From positions 1,443,353 through 1,507,352 of the forward strand of contig NZ_CP027806.1 of assembly GCF_003353065.1 (NCBI RefSeq): a stretch of 64,000 nucleotides of DNA, in the 5' to 3' direction. The position numbers were made by a program, and so were the translations under genes. Positions 26,849-35,840 of this stretch are shown here, piece by piece (within the stretch, counting starts at the first letter, position 1; each line of letters starts with the position of its first letter). The notes under the pieces are model-generated. The model did not search any database, was not told the origin of the DNA, and was given only the letters and a program-made list of their open reading frames with translations. The DNA comes from Cyclonatronum proteinivorum. Its GTDB lineage: Bacteria > Bacteroidota > Rhodothermia > Balneolales > Cyclonatronaceae.

Positions 26849-27325
26849 TTAGCTGATTCGTTCGATGCTCAGAATTTCGAGCTCGAGCATCCCGGCCGGG
26901 ACTTTAACCGTTACGACATCACCCGCTTCTTTGCCGAGAAGTCCTTTCCCGATAGGTGATTCGACTGAAATTTTTCCGGTGTTGAAATCCGCTTCCTGTG
27001 GTGAAACCAGCGTGTAGGTGCTTTTTTTGTTGTTCTTCTTGTTGAGGATGGTCACCGTTGACAGCACATAGACTTTTGAAGCATCGATGTTTTTTTCATC
27101 AATAATGCGGGCGTTTGCGAGCGCATTTTCCAGTTCGGCAATTTTCTTTTCGAGCAGCCCCTGTGCTTCTTTTGCTGCATCATACTCAGCATTTTCGCTC
27201 AGGTCGCCTTTGGAACGCGCTTCTTCGATGTCCGCAGCCACTTGTTTGCGACCATCTGTTTTGAGCTGACGCAGTTCATCGTTGAGCTTTTGATAGCCTT
27301 CTTTTGATAAATGATTTACTTTCAC
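26849..27325 (-). CDS. greA: Transcription elongation factor GreA
   Basis: Rescues backtracked RNA polymerase by stimulating transcript cleavage. 158 residues. The N-terminal coiled coil (about 1-75) includes the acidic tip (IEEARSKGDLSENAEYDAAKE) whose D and E residues reach the polymerase active site; the C-terminal FKBP-like domain ends with ISVESPIGKGLLGKEAGDVV. Single gene. Its 5' region contains two terminator-like hairpins on the same strand, suggesting leader control. Confidence 0.95.
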   Translation of the reverse strand: MKVNHLSKEGYQKLNDELRQLKTDGRKQVAADIEEARSKGDLSENAEYDAAKEAQGLLEKKIAELENALANARIIDEKNIDASKVYVLSTVTILNKKNNKKSTYTLVSPQEADFNTGKISVESPIGKGLLGKEAGDVVTVKVPAGMLELEILSIERIS

Positions 27326-27401
27326 AGTATGAAAAAAGTTATTGGTAGATAGGTGATTAATTAATCGTGACTTATGCTTGTTATGACTTGCCGGGTCAGG
27401 T

Positions 27402-27450
27402 CACTAAAAAAACCACCCTGTCCTGTATATTCAGAGGGCAGGGTGGTTTT
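27402..27450 (-). terminator. Terminator-like hairpin in the greA leader
   Basis: Perfect 12-bp arms (AAAACCACCCTG / CAGGGTGGTTTT, 27409-27420 and 27439-27450) followed on the minus strand by a run of T. It lies ~85 bp upstream of greA on greA's own strand, and no minus-strand gene lies upstream that it could terminate. Confidence 0.7.
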
Positions 27451-27505
27451 GTGCAGTAAACCGATAATGAAAAGATCAGGTTTTGCACGTATCCTCACAA
27501 ATCAT

Positions 27506-27551
27506 AAAAAAATATCGGGCACCGCAAACTGAAACTGTACGGAACCCGATA
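27506..27551 (-). terminator. Second terminator-like hairpin upstream of greA
   Basis: TATCGGG pairs with CCCGATA (27513-27519 and 27545-27551) with a further CCG/CGG inside, followed on the minus strand by seven T. It lies between the divergent SpoU methyltransferase gene and greA, ~190 bp before the greA start. Confidence 0.5.
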
Positions 27552-27602
27552 GAAGGCTAAATATAAGCTTTTTTTTGATGAATGTAGCCCATAACATTAG
27601 GT

Positions 27603-28145
27603 ATGCGCTCATATCAAAAAAGAACGACCCGTCAGATTCTGGCTGAAAACCAGCAAAGGACTCCGCCACAGCAGCTTCGTAATGCCGGTGTATGGCTCCA
27701 TAATATCCGGAGCATGTATAATGTGGGGGCGGCATTTCGGAATTGCGACGCCTTTGGGTGCGGGCAGCTGTATCTCTCCGGATATACCCCGCGGCCGCCC
27801 CGCCCCGAAATCTCCAAAACCGCGCTTGGGGCAGAAGAAACCGTGCCCTGGCTTTACATCGAAGATCCCGTAGCCTATCTGAAGCAGGCAAAGCAGAACG
27901 GAGTTAGGCTAATCGGTATAGAGCAGACCCATGAGTCGGAATCTCTAACGGCATTCAGGGTTGAGTCTGATGACAAAACCATATTCTTTTTCGGCAATGA
28001 AGTAACTGGTCTTGATGAAGACCTTCTTCCCCTGATCGATCAGTGTCTTGAGATTCCGCAGTTCGGATTTAAACATTCTCTCAATGTTTCGGTCAGCGTA
28101 GGTACGGTACTCTATCACATTCTCCTTACTTCAGAAAAAAAATAA
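27603..28145 (+). CDS. SpoU/TrmH-family RNA 2'-O-methyltransferase
   Basis: Knotted SPOUT methyltransferase acting on tRNA or rRNA ribose. 180 residues. The three SpoU motifs are present: motif 1 NIRSMYNVGAAFRNCDAFG (with the catalytic-type Arg), motif 2 FFFGNEVTGL and motif 3 IPQFGFKHSLNVSVSVG. There is no N-terminal substrate-binding domain, so it resembles short TrmL/TrmH-like enzymes; the modified nucleotide is uncertain. It diverges from greA. Confidence 0.92.
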   Translation: MRSYQKRTTRQILAENQQRTPPQQLRNAGVWLHNIRSMYNVGAAFRNCDAFGCGQLYLSGYTPRPPRPEISKTALGAEETVPWLYIEDPVAYLKQAKQNGVRLIGIEQTHESESLTAFRVESDDKTIFFFGNEVTGLDEDLLPLIDQCLEIPQFGFKHSLNVSVSVGTVLYHILLTSEKK

Positions 28146-28488
28146 GGATAAGCGTATGATACGCAGCAGGCCAACCGTGTCTGTCGCTGGGCTCGTCGTT
28201 TGTTCCTTGGCACAATTGAGTGTATTTTACAAATAAATAAGTTGGTAAGAATCAGTAGTGCTCTGCAGAACTTGTGCAAGCAATTTGAACCCCCCTTGCT
28301 TTAGCTTATAAAAGCAGTGAAATGAATGCATTTTGACCTTCATTGTAAGCTGATAGTCAGACTGATTTTTACAACTTATCTGCCGTAGTATTTCTTTAAC
28401 ACCCTATTATTTTTTCCCTTTCATCCAGAGCGCGGAACCCTGAAACAGGGGCCATTTTCAAATAGAATATTCGTTCCGATAACCATTT
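28146..28488. other. Intergenic region before metG
   Basis: A 343-bp gap with no gene I can support. It becomes pyrimidine-rich near 28395-28430, and a small CCCTG-AAA-CAGGG hairpin lies at 28438-28450, about 40 bp before the metG start. The rest must hold the metG promoter, but I cannot place it. Confidence 0.45.
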
Positions 28489-30531
28489 ATGTCAAAAAGA
28501 ATTCTTGTCACCGCCGCCCTTCCTTACGCCAATGGCCCGCTCCATCTTGGGCACATGGCTGGCGCCTATCTGCCTTCTGATCTCTACGCCCGTTACAAGC
28601 GCCTTGCCGGCGACGAAGTTCTGTTCATTTGTGGTTCTGATGAGCACGGCGTTCCCATTACCATTGCAGCCGATAAGGAAGGCGTTTCACCGCAGGAAAT
28701 CGTTGACCGCTACCACAATATTAATAAGAAGGCGTTCGAAGATTTCGGCATTTCCTTTGATTATTACGGCCGCACAAGCTCGTCAACACACCGGGATTTT
28801 TCCCGCAGGTTTTTCAAGACACTTTATGAAAAAGGGGTGTTCGTTAAGAAAACGGAGCAGCAATATTTTGACGTAAAAGCCGGCATGTTCCTTGCCGACC
28901 GCTACATAAAGGGGACCTGCCCCAAGTGCGGCTACGAGGAATCCTACGGAGATCAGTGTGAGAAATGCGGAACTGCGCTGTCGCCGACCGAGCTCATCAA
29001 TCCCAAAAGCATGCTGAGCGGTGAAGTGCCTGAAATGCGGGAAACCGAGCATTGGTACATCCCCTTGGGTCAGTATGAAAGCTGGCTCAAAGAATGGATA
29101 AGCGATCAGACGGACTGGAAAACCAATGTGCTCGGGCAGTGCAACAGCTGGCTTGATTCCGGACTGACGGACCGCGCAGTTACCCGTGACCTGAAATGGG
29201 GGGTTCCGGTTCCGCTCGAAGGAGCTGATGGAAAAGTCCTTTACGTTTGGTTTGACGCCCCTATCGGATACATCTCCGCTTCGGTTGAATGGGCTGCGCA
29301 AATCGGTGATCCGGAAGGATGGAAGCTGTTCTGGCAGGATGAAGATACCGAGCTTGTACATTTCATCGGAAAAGACAACATTGTGTTTCACTGCATTATT
29401 TTTCCGGTGATGCTGAGGGCGCACGGCAGCTACGTGCTCCCCAAAAATGTGCCTGCCAACGAGTACCTGAATCTCGAAAATCAAAAACTAAGCACATCCC
29501 GCGGCTGGGCGGTTTGGCTGCATGAATACCTGGAACATTTCGAGCCGGATCTACTCCGCTACGCGCTTACCGCAACCATGCCGGAAACCAAAGACAGCGA
29601 CTTTCAGTGGAAAGACTTTCAAAGCCGGATTAACAATGATCTGGCCGATGTTTTCGGAAACTTTGTCTTTCGCACCTTCTCCTTCATAGGCCGGTTTTTC
29701 GACGGAAAAATGCCACCACTGATAAATCCAACGTCTCAGGATTTGGACATGCTTGATGAAATCAGGCTTACCGGTGCACGCATTGCCCAAGCGTATGAGC
29801 GCTTCCGGTTTAAGGAAGCGGCACAGCTTACCATCGGCCTTGCGCGGGCCGGGAACAAGTATTTCACCGAAACCGAGCCCTGGCATACCCGCAAGTCCAA
29901 TATGGATGCCTGCGGCAACACCCTTCACGTGAGCGCGCAGGTCGTAGCCGCTTTATCGGTGTATTTTGAGCCCATTCTGCCCGATGCCTGCAAAAAGCTG
30001 AAGGCTGCGCTCAACTTCAGTTTCAACGGACTCATGCTGTGGGAGGAAGTCAAACCCGACATGATTCCTGTCGGACAGGAAATTTCCGCTATGGAAATCC
30101 TTTTCAAAAAAATCGAGGATGAAGCCATCGAAAATCAAACGGAGCTCCTGAAAGCTAAGTCCGCCGCTGTTACGGGCACGCAGCCGGAAGAAGAGTATGA
30201 AGCTGAAAAAGACACCATCGTTTTTGACGACTTCCTGAAACTTGATCTCCGGGCTGCCGAAATTCTGGAAGCTGAGAAAGTCCCCAAATCCAAAAAACTA
30301 CTCAAAATCAAGATCAATATTGGGTACGAAGAGCGGATCATTGTGAGCGGGATTGCGGAATATCACAAGCCGGAAGACATTATTGGTAAACGGGTAGCCG
30401 TCGTTGCCAACTTAAAAGCCCGAAAAATTATGGGTATTGAAAGCAGGGGCATGATACTGATGGCGCACGACGCGAAGGACGGACTTCGGTTTGTTGAAAC
30501 CAAAGCCGCGCCCGGTTCATGCATAAATTAG
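28489..30531 (+). CDS. metG: Methionyl-tRNA synthetase with C-terminal tRNA-binding domain
   Basis: Class I synthetase charging initiator and elongator tRNA-Met. 680 residues. The HIGH-type motif is HLGH (19-22, within LPYANGPLHLGHMAG); the KMSKS motif appears as KLSTS. A zinc knuckle with two CxxC pairs (CPKCGYEES ... CEKCG, around 144-161) marks the CP domain. The last ~105 residues (FDDFLKLDLRAAEILEAEKV ... KVPKSKKLL) form the tRBD/Arc1p-like dimerisation and tRNA-binding domain. Its 3' end overlaps the next gene by 13 bp. Confidence 0.97.
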   Translation: MSKRILVTAALPYANGPLHLGHMAGAYLPSDLYARYKRLAGDEVLFICGSDEHGVPITIAADKEGVSPQEIVDRYHNINKKAFEDFGISFDYYGRTSSSTHRDFSRRFFKTLYEKGVFVKKTEQQYFDVKAGMFLADRYIKGTCPKCGYEESYGDQCEKCGTALSPTELINPKSMLSGEVPEMRETEHWYIPLGQYESWLKEWISDQTDWKTNVLGQCNSWLDSGLTDRAVTRDLKWGVPVPLEGADGKVLYVWFDAPIGYISASVEWAAQIGDPEGWKLFWQDEDTELVHFIGKDNIVFHCIIFPVMLRAHGSYVLPKNVPANEYLNLENQKLSTSRGWAVWLHEYLEHFEPDLLRYALTATMPETKDSDFQWKDFQSRINNDLADVFGNFVFRTFSFIGRFFDGKMPPLINPTSQDLDMLDEIRLTGARIAQAYERFRFKEAAQLTIGLARAGNKYFTETEPWHTRKSNMDACGNTLHVSAQVVAALSVYFEPILPDACKKLKAALNFSFNGLMLWEEVKPDMIPVGQEISAMEILFKKIEDEAIENQTELLKAKSAAVTGTQPEEEYEAEKDTIVFDDFLKLDLRAAEILEAEKVPKSKKLLKIKINIGYEERIIVSGIAEYHKPEDIIGKRVAVVANLKARKIMGIESRGMILMAHDAKDGLRFVETKAAPGSCIN

Positions 30532-32597
30532 AAGAAGTACCAGCAGCATTTGAAATGACGCAAAGCAGTAAAACAGTCTCCGCTGATCAGCCCCCACTCT
30601 TATTAAAAGCGCCCAATCGTCCAAGACTCGGATGTTTCCCGGCCGAATCGCACACCGAATTCCGCTTATTTTGCCCAAGGGCCCGCGCGGTAACGGTTGA
30701 AATTTTTGACAGCTACGAGCAGACTAAAGGCAAAAGGTACCCCATGAATCCCAATGGGGATGACATTTGGCAAATCACCCTTGAAGGTGATTTTGTGGGA
30801 AAGCTTTACGGGTATCACATTCAGCCCCCGGCTGATGAATTCTTTTACCGCTCGCGTAATGCTGATTTTGTGATTGCTGATCCCTACAGCAAGGCCGTTG
30901 TGGCACGCAACCATTACCTGCAGCACCCCCGAAGCCTGATCACTGCGGAAGAGCCTTTTAATTGGGAGGGCACTTCATTTGTATCACCCGATGACATCCG
31001 TGATCTGGTGATTTATGAAGCGCACATCAAAGACCTTACAAGCCATTCCAGTGCAGGCTCGCGCTGGCCCGGAACCTACCGCGGCTTCGCTGACCCCGAA
31101 GCGACAGGAGGGATAAATCACCTTAAAAAGATGGGCGTGAATGCGGTTGAACTTTTGCCGCTGCACAAATTTGCCTACTTCGAGCCGCCACACAACGAGC
31201 CGATCAGTGATGGAATCATAAATACCTGGAATGTGTATGGCCGCAACTACTGGGGCTATATGACATCCTTCTTCTTTGCCCCTGAAACCATCTATGCTTC
31301 GGATGGCGGTATCGAGCCAGGTGCGGTTACCGGTCGCTACAACAAGGCGGCGCGGGAGCTTAAGAACTTGGTCAAAACGCTTCACAAAAACAATATCACG
31401 GTTATTCTGGATGTGGTGTTTAACCACGTTTCGCAGTACGATCTCAATCCTTTCAAACTGATTGATAAATCGTACTACTTTCGGCTAACCGAAGACGGGC
31501 ATTACCTTTCGCACAGCGGCTGCGGCAACGATTTTAAAACGGAAGCCCCGATGTCGCGTCAGCTGATTGTCGATTCCATTTTATACTGGATGAAGGAGTA
31601 CCATATTGATGGCTTCCGGTTTGACCTGGCGAACCTTATTGACCGCGAAACCCTGCAGCTGATACGGCAGGAAGCGGAAAAAATAAACCCCAATGTCGTC
31701 CTGATTGCAGAGCCATGGGGGGGCGGATACGACCCGGTCGGGTTTTCCAATATTGGCTGGGCTTCCTGGAATGATCAGATCCGCAACGGTGTGAAGGGCT
31801 CTGATCCCAAAAACAGCAAGGGCTTTATTTTCGGGCACTGGCACTGGGAAAGCTCCCGGGAAGGGCTCGAAAATTTCCTGGCCGGTACCTTACTGGGCCG
31901 AAGCAACGGGCGCTATCATACAAGCGCACACGCCGTCAACTATCTGGAATCCCATGACGGGTACACCCTGGGTGATTTTATCCGTATCGGGCTCAATCCA
32001 TCCAAAGCCGACCAAAAGCACGACCGGGATGAGATCGCGCGGCTCGGTCCCGCAGAACTGCGGACGGCCAAACTTGCCGCGCTATATCTGATGGCTTCTC
32101 AGGGGGTCCCGCTGATTCACGCAGGTCAGGAGTGGGCTCGAACAAAAGTTGTAGAGCCCATGCCGAATATCAAAGATCCGTATGCGGGCCGGCTCGACCA
32201 TAACAGCTATGAGAAAGATAACGCGACCAACTATCTCGATTTTTCACACGCCCGCTTAAATACCGCGCTGGTATCGTACTACCGCGGGCTGATTGCGCTG
32301 CGGCTGTCCGCTCCGGCGCTGCGCAAGGCCAAACCCGGCGATCTGATTTTCTGGAATTACAGCGACAGCCTGCACGTAACCCTGCAAATTAAAGGTGAAG
32401 GCAGCAATGACCCTTACGATTATATCATCACGCTAAACGGGAATCTGCACGGCGTACACCGCATTCATCTGCCGGCAGGTGTTTGGGAAGTTGTCGTATC
32501 GCCTGATATAGCCGGCAACGACGGGTTTGATGTTGTAGCTGAATATCTGAATGTTGAACCGACGGCCGGATACATCCTGAGAAAAAAACGCTCATAA
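30519..32597 (+). CDS. GH13 glycogen-debranching / pullulanase-like enzyme
   Basis: Cleaves alpha-1,6 branches of glycogen or related glucans. 692 residues: an N-terminal CBM48-like beta domain (about 35-145), then a TIM barrel with the GH13 set: LDVVFNHV (region I), DGFRFDLAN with nucleophile D369, LIAEPWG with acid/base E398, and YLESHDGYTLGD with the third acid. No signal peptide, so cytoplasmic. Start ATG 30519 overlaps metG by 13 bp; ATG 30555 is an alternative. GlgX, TreX/isoamylase and pullulanase cannot be separated confidently. Confidence 0.9.
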   Translation: MHKLEEVPAAFEMTQSSKTVSADQPPLLLKAPNRPRLGCFPAESHTEFRLFCPRARAVTVEIFDSYEQTKGKRYPMNPNGDDIWQITLEGDFVGKLYGYHIQPPADEFFYRSRNADFVIADPYSKAVVARNHYLQHPRSLITAEEPFNWEGTSFVSPDDIRDLVIYEAHIKDLTSHSSAGSRWPGTYRGFADPEATGGINHLKKMGVNAVELLPLHKFAYFEPPHNEPISDGIINTWNVYGRNYWGYMTSFFFAPETIYASDGGIEPGAVTGRYNKAARELKNLVKTLHKNNITVILDVVFNHVSQYDLNPFKLIDKSYYFRLTEDGHYLSHSGCGNDFKTEAPMSRQLIVDSILYWMKEYHIDGFRFDLANLIDRETLQLIRQEAEKINPNVVLIAEPWGGGYDPVGFSNIGWASWNDQIRNGVKGSDPKNSKGFIFGHWHWESSREGLENFLAGTLLGRSNGRYHTSAHAVNYLESHDGYTLGDFIRIGLNPSKADQKHDRDEIARLGPAELRTAKLAALYLMASQGVPLIHAGQEWARTKVVEPMPNIKDPYAGRLDHNSYEKDNATNYLDFSHARLNTALVSYYRGLIALRLSAPALRKAKPGDLIFWNYSDSLHVTLQIKGEGSNDPYDYIITLNGNLHGVHRIHLPAGVWEVVVSPDIAGNDGFDVVAEYLNVEPTAGYILRKKRS

Positions 32598-32905
32598 GCG
32601 CAACACCCAAACATTAGCAATACAGCCAACTCCGCGCGGTACACTAATGAGCTGAGCTGTTTAGCTTTTCCTTCATTCATAGCAACGGACAGTCCTTAGG
32701 GAAGGAATTTTAGGGTGGCAGAGATCGGGGGGATTTTTTCACTGTGAAGGGGTGATGTTATTTTTCCCGCTTGCAGTTAGCGCTGAAAACCGAATGCTGA
32801 ATTTTACAGGATAAATAAGTTCGGTGGGGCTTTGATTTTTCAGCTTTTTTATAGTTTTTGGGAACTTCAAAAGTCCGGCCTTGTGATCGTCTGCCGGACA
32901 GCGCG
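32598..32905. other. Intergenic region before the small inverted-repeat element
   Basis: About 300 bp downstream of the debranching enzyme with no gene or clear terminator seen. The mobile element at 32910-33135 begins right after it. Confidence 0.4.
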
Positions 32906-33139
32906 TTAAGCTGCATGATTCACAAAAAAAAATCCTGATGGCACGGCTAAACTGAAAGCTCAGCTGAGGGTACCCACGTAAGCAAAGCATGGGTTTTTCA
33001 GCTTCACCTAAGTCAGCGGGGAAATTTGGCAACGCTATGAATGCAACCTATTTCAGCTCAGCCTGACATTGGCATAAAATATTGATTATAAATCACTAAC
33101 CCTGATTTATGTATCGGTTTCGTGAATCATGCGGCTTAA
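32906..33139. mobile_element. MITE-like element, copy A, with TTAA target duplications
   Basis: Terminal inverted repeats GCTGCATGATTCAC (from 32910) and GTGAATCATGCGGC (to 33135), one mismatch, are flanked by TTAA on both sides (32906-32909 and 33136-33139). The 226-bp interior has no ORF but contains imperfect palindromes around GAGGGTACCC and GGGAAATTT. The interior aligns along its left half with copy B at 57563-57783. The TTAA duplication is the main evidence for transposition. Confidence 0.8.
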
Positions 33140-33173
33140 TCACTAACTACCACAGAACCTAACTGACTCTATT

Positions 33174-34535
33174 TTGGCAACGACACAAACTTCCGGAAGA
33201 GGTACATGGAACAGCAAACTGGGTTTCATTCTTGCTGCGGCAGGCTCAGCTGTAGGATTAGGTAACATCTGGGGCTACCCCACACAGGTTGCAGACAATG
33301 GTGGAGCGGCCTTCATTCTGGTTTATCTCATTTGCTGCCTGCTTATCGGCTTACCGGTGATGATCGCGGAGCTGACCATTGGCAGGCATACCCGCAAGAA
33401 CCCCGTTGGTGCGTTTAAAAAGCTCGATAAAAGCGGCTTTGGAGCCATTATCGGCTATTGGGGTGTTTTGTGCGGGGTGATGATTCTTTCCTTCTATCTG
33501 GTTGTTTCCGGATGGACCCTTGCCTACGTATTTGAACAAATTTCAAGCTTTGCCGGAAATACGGGCCTGGCTGAATTTTTTGGCGACCTCACCAACGGTC
33601 CCAAAAACGCGGTCTTCACCGTTGTGTTTATGCTGTTCACCGTAGGGATTATCAACGGGGGCGTCAGCAACGGGATTGAACGGGCTACGAAAGTCCTCAT
33701 GCCTTTCCTGCTCTTAATGCTCGTACTCATGGCCGGCTATGTGATGACCCTTGAAGGGAGTGCAGAAGGTGTGCGGCGATACCTCTTGCCGGACTTCAGT
33801 TTAATCAGCATCGATCTGACCCTCTCGGCGCTGGGGCAGGCCTTTTTCTCTCTATCATTGGGGATGGGCGCGCTGATCACGTACGGCTCTTATCTGAAGA
33901 AAAATCAGAATATTGTTGAATCAGCGGCTCTGGTAACGGTCGTGGATATTTTTATCGCCCTAATTGCCGGGCTTCTCATCATTCCCGCCATGTATGTTGC
34001 GCTGAATCAGGGGATTCAGATTTTTGGGGAAGACGGCAGCCTGCTTTCCTCAGCTACGCTGGTATTCACGGTACTGCCGCAGCTCTTTGAGAACATTGGC
34101 GGAGGCTTTGGGTTGTTCATTTCCCTTTCCTTCTTTCTGTTGCTGGGTCTTGCAGCCCTCACTTCCGCCATATCGCTGCTGGAAGTGCCGGTCGCTTATG
34201 TGATTGATGAGCACAACATCTCGCGCAAAAAGGCCTCCCTCATTGTGGGCGGAGTTGTTCTGTTTTTCGGCATCATCATTTCCTTTGATATTGGGCTGAT
34301 CGATATTTTTGTAGCTATTTTCAATGAAATCGGTCTGCCGCTCGGCGGACTTATGACCTGTCTGTTCCTGACCTGGATCTGGAAAACCGGAAATGCCATT
34401 TCAGAGATTGAAAGCGGATTCCCGGGTGCAGCTAACTCTGGTCTGGTTAAGACATGGTCCTTTTTTATCAGCTACGTCTGCCCGGTTCTGATCGGTATCG
34501 TATTCGTAACGACCGTGCTAAATATCATTAGGTGA
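33174..34535 (+). CDS. Sodium-dependent transporter, NSS/SNF family
   Basis: Sodium-coupled importer of amino acids or similar amines. 453 residues with about 11 or 12 TM helices. The family start WNSKLGFILAAAGSAVGLGNIW and the NGGAAFILVYLICCLLIGLP segment with sodium-site residues are clear. The start codon is TTG (33174); no upstream ATG fits and the family signature begins only 13 residues in. Substrate is unknown. A MITE-like element ends 35 bp upstream, so the promoter may lie in or next to it. Confidence 0.93.
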   Translation: MATTQTSGRGTWNSKLGFILAAAGSAVGLGNIWGYPTQVADNGGAAFILVYLICCLLIGLPVMIAELTIGRHTRKNPVGAFKKLDKSGFGAIIGYWGVLCGVMILSFYLVVSGWTLAYVFEQISSFAGNTGLAEFFGDLTNGPKNAVFTVVFMLFTVGIINGGVSNGIERATKVLMPFLLLMLVLMAGYVMTLEGSAEGVRRYLLPDFSLISIDLTLSALGQAFFSLSLGMGALITYGSYLKKNQNIVESAALVTVVDIFIALIAGLLIIPAMYVALNQGIQIFGEDGSLLSSATLVFTVLPQLFENIGGGFGLFISLSFFLLLGLAALTSAISLLEVPVAYVIDEHNISRKKASLIVGGVVLFFGIIISFDIGLIDIFVAIFNEIGLPLGGLMTCLFLTWIWKTGNAISEIESGFPGAANSGLVKTWSFFISYVCPVLIGIVFVTTVLNIIR

Positions 34536-34587
34536 GTTACTGAAAAGAGTTTAAATTTGGATGATAAGCGCTATTTGCCAATTTTAA

Positions 34588-34712
34588 GGCAGGTCAGCTA
34601 TAATCGGCATCCTGCGAGTTCGGGGTCTGCCTACGTCCTGAGGCCGTTTTGCAGAGAAAAAGCATATGCCGGTTCTCTTCGGAATTAAGGCCTCAGGAAC
34701 GCAAAACCTGCC
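34588..34712 (+). promoter_or_regulatory. Candidate structured RNA leader ahead of efp
   Basis: Nested and competing perfect helices lie in the 206-bp gap before efp: GGCAGGT/ACCTGCC (34588-34594 with 34706-34712), CCTGAGGCC/GGCCTCAGG (34637-34645 with 34689-34697) and AGAGAA/TTCTCT (34653-34658 with 34673-34678). A GTTTTGC/GCAAAAC pairing (34646-34652 with 34701-34707) would exclude some of these. No T-run follows, so it is not a simple terminator of the transporter gene. Confidence 0.4.
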
Positions 34713-34741
34713 GCTTAACATCCACATTTTACTGTTCATTT

Positions 34742-35314
34742 ATGCCTAAAGTATCGACTGCTGATTTCAGAAACGGCATGACCATCATCGTTAACAATCA
34801 GCTTTATAACATCATTGAATTTCAGCATGTAAAACCGGGCAAGGGACCTGCATTCGTCCGTACCAAGCTGAAGGGCGTTGAAACTGCAAAAATTATTGAT
34901 AAAACATTCCGTTCGGGTGAAACCATGGAATCGGTTCGCATTGAGCGTCACCCGTATCAGTTTCTCTATTTCGATGGTAGTCTGTATCATTTCATGCACA
35001 CGCAAACCTATGAACAAATTGCGCTTGTGCCTGAAATTGTAGACCGACCTGAATTTATGAAGGAGAGTCAGGAAGTGACGGTTTGTATCAATGCAGAAGC
35101 CTCCAAAATTCTGTTTACCGAAATGGCAGATCACGTTACGCTCACCGTAACGCAGACAGATCCGGGTGTTAAAGGGGATACTGCACAAGGAGGATCAAAG
35201 CCGGCTACCCTTGAAACCGGCGCAGTTGTACAGGTGCCGCTTTTCATTAGTGAAGGCGAGCTTGTAAAGGTTGATACCCGTACCCGCACATATCTTGAAA
35301 GAGCAAAAAACTAA
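34742..35314 (+). CDS. efp: Elongation factor P
   Basis: Relieves ribosome stalling at polyproline by binding between the P and E sites. 190 residues from ATG 34742, which matches the family N-terminus (PKVSTADFRNGMTI); the frame is open further upstream but that stretch has no EF-P similarity. The tip loop HVKPGKGPAF contains the lysine that is modified in many bacteria. Three beta-barrel domains fit the length. First gene of an efp-accB-accC-gcvH cluster. Confidence 0.96.
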   Translation: MPKVSTADFRNGMTIIVNNQLYNIIEFQHVKPGKGPAFVRTKLKGVETAKIIDKTFRSGETMESVRIERHPYQFLYFDGSLYHFMHTQTYEQIALVPEIVDRPEFMKESQEVTVCINAEASKILFTEMADHVTLTVTQTDPGVKGDTAQGGSKPATLETGAVVQVPLFISEGELVKVDTRTRTYLERAKN

Positions 35315-35338
35315 CCATCTTAAAAACGGATCTTACTT

Positions 35339-35833
35339 ATGGACTTAAAAGTAATCGAAAAGCTGCTCAAACTCATTGATTCGAGTGAGCTGAATGAAGT
35401 TTCAATTGAAGAAGGCGAGCTTAAAGTTAAGGTGAAAAAATATGCTGAGCCTGCCCCAGCCCCGCGCGAACAGGTGATCTATACCGCTGCTCCCGCCGCA
35501 ACTGCCCCTGCGGCTCCGGCCGCTGCTCCTGCACCCGCTGCACAGGCTCCCGCTGCCCCCGAAGCTAAAGAGGCTGCAGCCCCTGAAACAGGCGGGCAGA
35601 CCATCAAGTCGCCCATTGTCGGCACTTATTACGCAGCTCCTTCTCCCGATGATCCTGACTTCGTAAAAGTCGGCGACACCGTCAAAAAAGGCGATGTGCT
35701 TTGTATTGTCGAAGCCATGAAGATCATGAATGAAATTGAAAGCGAAGTATCGGGTAAAGTGGTGAAAATCCTGGCTTCCAATGCGCAGCCCGTAGAGTTT
35801 GATCAGCCGCTGTTTATCATCGAAACCAACTGA
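35339..35833 (+). CDS. accB: Biotin carboxyl carrier protein of acetyl-CoA carboxylase
   Basis: Carries carboxybiotin between the carboxylase and transferase of acetyl-CoA carboxylase. 164 residues: a short N-terminal dimerisation segment, a flexible Ala/Pro-rich linker (about 37-85), and the C-terminal biotinyl domain with K128 in EAMKIMNE. It starts 24 bp after efp and ends 7 bp before accC. Linker length is ordinary for the family. Confidence 0.97.
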   Translation: MDLKVIEKLLKLIDSSELNEVSIEEGELKVKVKKYAEPAPAPREQVIYTAAPAATAPAAPAAAPAPAAQAPAAPEAKEAAAPETGGQTIKSPIVGTYYAAPSPDDPDFVKVGDTVKKGDVLCIVEAMKIMNEIESEVSGKVVKILASNAQPVEFDQPLFIIETN

Positions 35834-35840
35834 TCGGACC

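Noticed and set aside
34649-34741. N-terminal extension of EF-P
   Set aside because: The added 31 codons have no EF-P similarity and coincide with the structured leader.
35799-35840. N-terminal extension of AccC
   Set aside because: It overlaps accB; ATG 35841 matches the standard family start.
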